Assembly (NCBI RefSeq): GCF_000765145.1
Contig: NZ_JMGA01000016.1
Span: 62,001 to 126,000, forward strand
Length of the DNA: 64,000 bases
Reading direction: 5' to 3'
Source of the DNA: Desulfosporosinus sp. HMP52
Lineage (GTDB): Bacteria > Bacillota > Desulfitobacteriia > Desulfitobacteriales > Desulfitobacteriaceae
The stretch's first letter is position 1. Each line of letters begins with the position of its first letter. The notes under the pieces are model-generated. The model saw only the letters and a list, made by a program, of their open reading frames with translations. It did not search any database and had not been told where the DNA came from. Below, piece after piece: positions 58,827 to 64,000 of the stretch. Made by a program: the position numbers and the translations under genes.

Positions 58827-59219
58827 ATGGAGCAACTCACTGACCAATTCCAAGACACAGTAAGGTCTCTCTTAATCCGTCACCAGAGCATTTTGGACAT
58901 CATCTCCAAAGGACAAGAAACCTCAGCTCGGGTTAACCGTGCAGTGGTTAAATCTGTGACCAGTTGTGGATGCCACGCAGTGAATGCTCGTAAAAAACCA
59001 ATACCACCAGATGCGAGCCTCGCCGATTTGAAGGAGATCTTGGACAGCCAGCTCGAAGGAGCCATTTGTGATAACTGCCAAGATATCATTGCTGCAGAAT
59101 TGGGAAAACAACTGTTTTACATAGCTGCTTTGGCCAATGCTCTTGACATTTCCCTTAGTGATGTTCTTTACCAAGAACTCAAAAAACTGCAAACACTAAC
59201 AATTTTCAATTTGACCTAG
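58827..59219 (+). CDS. conserved clostridial-type protein of unknown function with four cysteines
   Basis: The 130-residue protein is the only supported plus-strand gene here. It looks all-helical: an N-terminal helix (LTDQFQDTVRSLLIRHQSILDIISKGQ), a segment SRVNRAV-like (SARVNRAVVKSVTSCGCHAVNARKK) with a CGC pair at about 48-50, and a later CDNC pair at about 82-85. A C-terminal helical part (AAELGKQLFYIAALANALDISLSDVLYQELKKL) recalls MazG-like all-alpha folds. I recall similar proteins in many Clostridia but know no function. The ATG follows GAGG by 9 nt. A terminator follows. Confidence 0.85.
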   Translation: MEQLTDQFQDTVRSLLIRHQSILDIISKGQETSARVNRAVVKSVTSCGCHAVNARKKPIPPDASLADLKEILDSQLEGAICDNCQDIIAAELGKQLFYIAALANALDISLSDVLYQELKKLQTLTIFNLT

Positions 59220-59254
59220 CAATTCATTAGCTAAATACGGGTTTAAGCAATTAA

Positions 59255-59284
59255 GCTCCTGCGCCAGCAGGAGCTTTTATATTT
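59255..59284 (+). terminator. rho-independent terminator of the plus-strand gene
   Basis: A perfect 7-bp stem GCTCCTG / CAGGAGC with a 6-nt loop (59255-59274), followed by TTTTATATTT on the plus strand. It stands tail-to-tail with the rubredoxin gene and may serve both strands. Confidence 0.88.
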
Positions 59285-59303
59285 ATGTTTCCAAATGAAG
59301 AGG

Positions 59304-59480
59304 TTATAGCGGTTTAAACATTTTTTTGCCTGCCCCACACAACGGGCATCTCCATTCATCAGGCAACTCCTCAAAAGGGACATCCTTAGGTATTTTACTC
59401 TTTTTGCATCCTTTTTCTGGATTATAGATATATCCACAACTTGAAACCTGGCATTGCCACATTTTGCTTTCTTCGTTCAT
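59304..59480 (-). CDS. rubredoxin with a CX4C first iron-binding pair
   Basis: Rubredoxins carry one Fe bound by four Cys and act as small cytoplasmic electron carriers, often in oxygen or ROS reduction by anaerobes. The 58-residue product has the second pair as normal, CPLCGAG. The first pair is spaced C-QVSS-C, giving CX4C in place of CX2C. GYIYNPEKG, PFEELPDEWRCP and the C-terminal MFKPL are family features. The central loop GCKKSKIPKDV is unusual. It starts at the ATG at 59480 behind GGAGGTG; the longer frame is not supported. Confidence 0.92.
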   Translation of the reverse strand: MNEESKMWQCQVSSCGYIYNPEKGCKKSKIPKDVPFEELPDEWRCPLCGAGKKMFKPL

Positions 59481-59678
59481 TCTACTCACCTCCATAACTA
59501 GTTTAAACATTATCTCTAAAAAATTCAATGAGTTAGGGGTTCTTTGAGGGACTAAGAAGGAGATTCCCAACGGGCATAAAGCAAAGAAAAATTATCGACC
59601 TCAGCAAAGAACACAAAAGAATCAGACCGATACGGCCTGGATCGCGAAATATCTATTCTTCAAATCCCATAACCAACG
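59481..59678. other. radA-rubredoxin spacer
   Basis: About 200 bp with no supported gene. I see no strong terminator for radA and no confident promoter for the rubredoxin gene. Confidence 0.4.
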
Positions 59679-61115
59679 TTACTCTTGTGTAAAAAATCCT
59701 TCTTCATCTTCAGTACTTGGAAATTCCGTTTTAGTCTTAACTCTATCCTTCATCTTCAAATCCAAAATAACATCATAAAGAGTATTCTTCTCAATAATTT
59801 CTACATTCTTAAATTTAGAAATATCTCGCATAGAATTTTTAGCAATATAAACTCGCTTAAACCCCATTCTGTCAATCTCCCGAATTCTAGCCTCAATAGC
59901 AGGTACCTTTTTTAGTTCTCCGGTAAGTCCTACATCTGCTACAAATACTGTATCATTAGGAATTGCTCGCTCTTTTACAGAAGAAACAATGCACATGATA
60001 ATTGCCAGACTGACAGATTGTTCTTTAAGCTGGAGACCTCCTGTGGTTTTAATGACTACATTTTTATCGTAGAGGCTGATTCTGCCTCTTTGCTCCAAGA
60101 TAGAAATCAAAGTGTTTAACTGATCTCTTCTCAAGCACTCTGCTATTCTCGACGGATAGGGGGTAAAGGATTTAGAGACAAGGCTTTCCACTTCAACAAT
60201 AATTGGCCGCGTTCCCTCTTTGATTACCGTCAAAGCACATCCCGAAACGGTTTGTCCTTCTCCTCTTTGAGTCATAAAGAACTCTGAAGGATTATCAATG
60301 GATTGCATTCCTTCTTCTGTCATTGAAAAAAAGCCTATTTCTCCTGTACTTCCAAATCGGTTTTTTGAACACCAAGCTCCCCGTAGTTCTTCCCCATTCT
60401 CACCGTTTAGAATCAAGACAGCATCTACCAAATGTTCCAGAGCACGGAGCCCGGCAATTTCATCATCCTTCGTCATTTGCCCAACCATGATTACTGCTCT
60501 GGGCCGATTGTTGTTCTTAGCGATTTTCAGGAGTTCGTTGGCACACTCCATTGTCTGAATCGGTGAACCCGGGCGGGAATTGTGCTCTTCCAGAGAAAAG
60601 GTCTGAATACTGTCAATAATAATCAGATCCGGATCCAGCTCCTCAATTGAGGCTAAAACATGGTTCATGCTCGTATCAGATAATACCCAGATGCTGCTCC
60701 TAGAGCCATTAAGAATTCTATCAGAACGATTTTTGATTTGACTATCACTTTCTTCGGCTGAAGCATACAAGACTTTATAACCCTTCTTAGCAACATCATC
60801 AGCGACTTGTAACAGCAACGTCGACTTTCCTGCGCCCGGTCGGGCAGTCAAGATAATGATCGAATCCTTAACAATGCCACCACCCAGTACTCGGTTGAAT
60901 TCACTGATACCGGTTACAATTCTATCGCTATTACCCGCTAAGACCTCAAACAACCTCTTCGGCGCAGACTTTCTCTGACTTTGTGGGGTCATAGTTTTAG
61001 GCTGACTTACTGTCTCCTCTAAAGTATTCCATTCTTCACACTTTGGACACTTTCCCAACCATCTAAGGCTTTCGGAGCCGCAATTTGAACACCGATAAAT
61101 AACTTTAATCTTCAA
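59679..61115 (-). CDS. radA: RadA/Sms-type DNA repair ATPase (divergent)
   Basis: RadA is a hexameric branch-migration helicase in recombination. The 478-residue protein has the N-terminal zinc finger (CSNCGSESLRWLGKCPKCEEW, residues 9-29) and a RecA-like ATPase with Walker A RPGAGKST near residue 93. Walker B is DLIIIDSIQTF and the RadA motif is KNRFGSTGEIG. A Lon-like C-terminal domain ends with VADVGLTGELKKVPAIEARIREIDRMGFKRVYI. Compared with typical RadA, the Walker A context (ILTARPGAGKS, where GGDPGIGKS is usual) and several other segments diverge. It follows clpC as in Bacillus, but disA, the usual next gene, is not present. Confidence 0.9.
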   Translation of the reverse strand: MKIKVIYRCSNCGSESLRWLGKCPKCEEWNTLEETVSQPKTMTPQSQRKSAPKRLFEVLAGNSDRIVTGISEFNRVLGGGIVKDSIIILTARPGAGKSTLLLQVADDVAKKGYKVLYASAEESDSQIKNRSDRILNGSRSSIWVLSDTSMNHVLASIEELDPDLIIIDSIQTFSLEEHNSRPGSPIQTMECANELLKIAKNNNRPRAVIMVGQMTKDDEIAGLRALEHLVDAVLILNGENGEELRGAWCSKNRFGSTGEIGFFSMTEEGMQSIDNPSEFFMTQRGEGQTVSGCALTVIKEGTRPIIVEVESLVSKSFTPYPSRIAECLRRDQLNTLISILEQRGRISLYDKNVVIKTTGGLQLKEQSVSLAIIMCIVSSVKERAIPNDTVFVADVGLTGELKKVPAIEARIREIDRMGFKRVYIAKNSMRDISKFKNVEIIEKNTLYDVILDLKMKDRVKTKTEFPSTEDEEGFFTQE

Positions 61116-61196
61116 TCCAACGCCTCATTTCTGGAAGACGATTTCTAACTGCCTTGAAACTAATTATACTCTTTATTCCTACATTATAAAGGCAGA

Positions 61197-61230
61197 ATAG
61201 AAGGAGCAATGTACGCATTGCTCCTTCTAT
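61197..61230 (-). terminator. strong stem-loop between clpC and radA
   Basis: A perfect 15-bp stem ATAGAAGGAGCAATG / CATTGCTCCTTCTAT with a 4-nt loop lies 35 bp past clpC. On the minus strand it is followed by TCTGCCTTTA, a poor T tract. It probably terminates the clpC operon or partially attenuates it. Confidence 0.65.
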
Positions 61231-61264
61231 GTCGGTCATCACTTTTCTCTGGAATCAGAGAGCA

Positions 61265-63706
61265 TCAACTTTTGGAAAATTTCATTTTCCCCTCTTCTGC
61301 TTCAACGATAATCCGGTCTCCGTTTTTAAAGACCCCTTCAAGTATTTTTTCAGAGAGTGCATCTTCAATTAATCGTTGAATTGCTCTGCGCAAAGGCCGT
61401 GCTCCAAAAACGGGATCATTACCCTCTTTGGCAATTAGTTCAATGGCACTCTGCTCTACCTGTAGTTCCAAGCCATTCTCACTCAAGCGCTTATTGACTT
61501 GGCGCGTTAAAATGTCGGCAATCTTCAGTAAGTGTTCATCTTGGAGGGAATGGAAGACTACTATCTCGTCAATCCGATTTAAAAACTCCGGGCGGAAGGA
61601 GCGCTTTAATTCTTCCATTACATGCCCGCGCATATTCTTATAATCCGTCTTTTCATCTTTTTTAGGAGCGAAGCCCATTGCTTCTTTTTTCAGGAAGGAG
61701 GAGCCGACATTGGAAGTCATGATGATTACAGTATTTCTAAAGTCAACGGTTCTTCCTTTGGTGTCTGTTAAGCGCCCATCTTCCAGGACTTGGAGCAAGA
61801 TATTAAATGCTTCAGGATGGGCTTTTTCGATTTCATCGAGCAAGACAACACTATAGGGTTTACGTCTTACCGCCTCTGTAAGCTGCCCTCCCTCATCATG
61901 TCCAACGTATCCCGGAGGCGCTCCCACAAGGCGAGAAACCGCATGCTTTTCCATATACTCTGACATGTCAATTCGAATAAGAGCTTTCTCGTCCCCGAAC
62001 ATCCCCTCTGCTAATGCCCTTCCCAGCTCGGTTTTTCCGACACCTGTTGGACCAAGGAATATGAAGGAGCCGATAGGTCTTTTAGGATCCTTTAAACCCG
62101 CCCTCGCTCTGCGAACAGCTCGAGCCACAGCAGTGACTGCATCTTCCTGACCAATGAGTCTTTGGTGCAGAAGATCTTCAAGATGTAGAAGCCGTTCACT
62201 TTCCTCTTCAGCGAGTTTCTTAACAGGAATCCCCGTCCAGCTGGCAACAATCTGAGCAATATCCTCCCCAGTAACCATTGCGTTTTCTTTATAGCGCTGA
62301 TGCTCCCAAGCTCCACGTTGCTCAGCTAATTCAGCTCGTAATTTTTGCTCCTGATCACGTAATCCCGCAGCCTTCTCAAACTCCTGACTGGAAACAGCCG
62401 CTTCTTTCTCTTTCTTTAAACGTTCCGCTTCTTCCTCCAGTAATTTCAGATCAGGTGGAGCCATAAAACTAGCCAGTCGAACCCGGGAAGCTGCTTCATC
62501 CATTAAATCAATGGCTTTATCCGGTAGAAAGCGATCTGAGATATAGCGATCGGATAAACGGGCAGCGGCTTCAATGGATTCATCAGTGATTTTCACCCGA
62601 TGATGAGCCTCATAGCGATCTCTTAAACCACGTAGTATGATAACAGCTTCCTCCACAGTCGGCTCCCCCACTGTAATAGGTTGGAAACGACGTTCTAAAG
62701 CAGAATCCTTCTCAATATATTTTCGATATTCCTCAAGAGTTGTAGCTCCAATGCACTGTAATTCACCTCTAGCTAAAGCAGGCTTTAAGATATTAGCAGC
62801 GTCAATTGCACCTTCAGCAGCACCGGCCCCTATTAAGGTATGCAATTCATCAATGAACAAAATAATGTTTCCATCGGCCCGAATCTCTTCCATAACTTTC
62901 TTAAGCCGCTCCTCAAATTCACCCCGGTATTTACTTCCGGCGACCATGGCTGACAAGTCTAGGGTAATGACCCGCTTATTTACCAAAATTTCAGGAACTC
63001 TATTATTAACAATCCCTTGAGCCAACCCTTCGGCAATGGCGGTTTTTCCCACCCCCGGCTCCCCAATTAAAGCCGGATTATTTTTGGTGCGCCGACTCAA
63101 GACTTGTATGACTCGCTCTATTTCCTTTTCCCTTCCGATTACAGGATCCAAACGTCCTTCCCTGGCTTGTAAAGTCAGATCTCTTCCAAACTCATTTAAG
63201 GCTGGTGTATTCACTGAACCGGCATTTTTGGAAGCCGGAACTGAATTAGCAACCGGTATGGCAGCTTCATCAAACTCCCCACCCAGTAATTTGGCAACTT
63301 GTTTCCATACCCTTTCAGGACTTACATTAAGATTTGCTAAGATACGAGCAGCAATTCCCTCTCCTTCCATGATGAGACCCAAAAGTAAGTGCTCAGTTCC
63401 AATATAATTAACTTCTTGGCGATGAGCTTCCTCATTAGCCAATTCTAAGACTCTTTTTACCCGAGGAGTGAAACCCACTTCCCCTTTAATTGCCTGGCCA
63501 ACTCCCGTGATTTGTTCAATCTGACCTAGTATCTTTGCAAGATCTAAGTTCATTCCCGTTAGAGCTTGGGCAGCAATACCTTCTCCTTCTTTAATAAGTC
63601 CCAATAAAACATGCTCAGTCCCTACAACTTGATGGCCCATTCTTTTGGCTTCTTCTTGGGCAAGCGCTAATACCTTTTGTGCTCGTTCAGTATAACGTCC
63701 CTTCAT
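61265..63706 (-). CDS. clpC: ATP-dependent Clp protease ATPase subunit ClpC
   Basis: ClpC is the AAA+ unfoldase that feeds ClpP and, with McsB, degrades arginine-phosphorylated proteins. The 813-residue protein has the N domain with two Clp_N repeats (about 1-145). NBD1 carries Walker A GEPGVGKT near 210, the UVR/M-domain ([21 protein letters not shown]) is near 420, and NBD2 carries [15 protein letters not shown] near 545. It follows mcsB by 70 bp. Confidence 0.98.
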   Translation of the reverse strand: MKGRYTERAQKVLALAQEEAKRMGHQVVGTEHVLLGLIKEGEGIAAQALTGMNLDLAKILGQIEQITGVGQAIKGEVGFTPRVKRVLELANEEAHRQEVNYIGTEHLLLGLIMEGEGIAARILANLNVSPERVWKQVAKLLGGEFDEAAIPVANSVPASKNAGSVNTPALNEFGRDLTLQAREGRLDPVIGREKEIERVIQVLSRRTKNNPALIGEPGVGKTAIAEGLAQGIVNNRVPEILVNKRVITLDLSAMVAGSKYRGEFEERLKKVMEEIRADGNIILFIDELHTLIGAGAAEGAIDAANILKPALARGELQCIGATTLEEYRKYIEKDSALERRFQPITVGEPTVEEAVIILRGLRDRYEAHHRVKITDESIEAAARLSDRYISDRFLPDKAIDLMDEAASRVRLASFMAPPDLKLLEEEAERLKKEKEAAVSSQEFEKAAGLRDQEQKLRAELAEQRGAWEHQRYKENAMVTGEDIAQIVASWTGIPVKKLAEEESERLLHLEDLLHQRLIGQEDAVTAVARAVRRARAGLKDPKRPIGSFIFLGPTGVGKTELGRALAEGMFGDEKALIRIDMSEYMEKHAVSRLVGAPPGYVGHDEGGQLTEAVRRKPYSVVLLDEIEKAHPEAFNILLQVLEDGRLTDTKGRTVDFRNTVIIMTSNVGSSFLKKEAMGFAPKKDEKTDYKNMRGHVMEELKRSFRPEFLNRIDEIVVFHSLQDEHLLKIADILTRQVNKRLSENGLELQVEQSAIELIAKEGNDPVFGARPLRRAIQRLIEDALSEKILEGVFKNGDRIIVEAEEGKMKFSKS

Positions 63707-63776
63707 TATCTTTCATCCTTTCTGTCCTTTGTCCTATACTTCTATGATTTCATTTATTCAGATGTCTAAACCGGAT

Positions 63777-64000
63777 CTAAGCAATCCGTTCTCGTACCAA
63801 ACGTGCCCGTTCCTGATCCCGCTGACCGGGATCCAGTTCTCGGTCAAGGATATACTGTAAGCACCCCGGACGGGTATCAACAATTAAGGTTGCAAAACAA
63901 TCCTTAGTTTTAGGCAATAGACCCATGTCTGTACCTAAGCGATCATGGGATAAAAGATGCATTGCATCTTCAGAGGAAAGCAATCGAGCGTTCTGCAAGG
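63777..64000 (-). CDS. mcsB: protein-arginine kinase McsB, C-terminal end only (cut by window edge)
   Basis: McsB phosphorylates arginines to mark proteins for ClpCP. Only the last 74 codons or so are in the window. They read RLGTDMGLLP near the middle and end PGQRDQERARLVRERIA, which matches the C-terminal region of McsB/phosphagen-kinase-like proteins. Position before clpC supports the assignment; ctsR and mcsA would lie beyond the right edge. Confidence 0.88.
   Translation of the reverse strand, partial: LQNARLLSSEDAMHLLSHDRLGTDMGLLPKTKDCFATLIVDTRPGCLQYILDRELDPGQRDQERARLVRERIA

Noticed and set aside
62637-63020. 127-codon plus-strand ORF
   Set aside because: It is antisense to clpC and reflects codon bias on the opposite strand.

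Overview
The window is a chromosomal core region from a low- to mid-GC, endospore-forming Firmicute. It most resembles Peptococcaceae-type Clostridia such as Desulfosporosinus or Desulfitobacterium. That placement is inferred from protein character and gene order: sigH and cwlD are present, S14, S4, L24, L33 and L36 are all zinc-binding forms, there is a small rubredoxin, and the run mcsB-clpC-radA ... gltX-cysE-cysS ... sigH-rpmG-secE-nusG-rplKAJL-rpoBC-str-S10-spc-alpha-truA-rplM-rpsI-cwlD matches the Bacillus/Clostridia layout. Nearly every gene lies on the minus strand, so transcription runs from high to low coordinates. The one clear plus-strand gene is at 58827-59219.

Layout in transcription order (right to left). 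61265-64000: the end of mcsB and clpC (stress proteolysis), then radA, a rubredoxin and a divergent pair (carD on minus, a conserved Cys-containing protein on plus). 53887-57771: yacL-ispD-ispF-gltX behind a good sigma-A promoter. 53294-53886: a GC-rich inverted-repeat element of unknown nature, then a cysteine T-box leader. 49222-53190: the T-box-controlled cysE-cysS-mrnC-thyX-rlmB operon. 47488-48918: sigH with its own dyad-containing promoter, a tRNA-Thr/initiator tRNA-Met pair and rpmG. 36646-47408: secE-nusG, rplK-A-J-L (with an L10 leader), rpoB-rpoC and an L7Ae-type protein. 14702-36551: the str, S10, spc and alpha operons in standard order, followed by truA and rplM-rpsI.

12647-14491 holds cwlD and two small membrane-protein genes, probably sporulation or envelope related. 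11568-12470 is an arginase-family gene. 10402-11401 is an ECF sigma factor with an overlapping membrane protein that may be its anti-sigma; an ECF-type promoter lies upstream. 9098-10270 is an M20 amidohydrolase. 1-8921 is the arginine operon argC-argJ-argB-argD-carA-carB. Its promoter overlaps an ARG-box-like operator, which fits repression by ArgR/AhrC. carB is cut by the left edge and mcsB by the right edge.

Most of the window is conserved housekeeping DNA. The parts the gene list does not fully explain are the 187-bp GC-rich palindromic element at 53646-53832, several structured leaders (L13, S10, the rpsJ-rplC gap, rpoB), a four-cysteine insertion in EF-Tu, a CX4C rubredoxin, a divergent RadA, the atypical ECF partner and the 104-bp cysE/cysS overlap. 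I found no CRISPR array, prophage, transposase or clear novel defence system.
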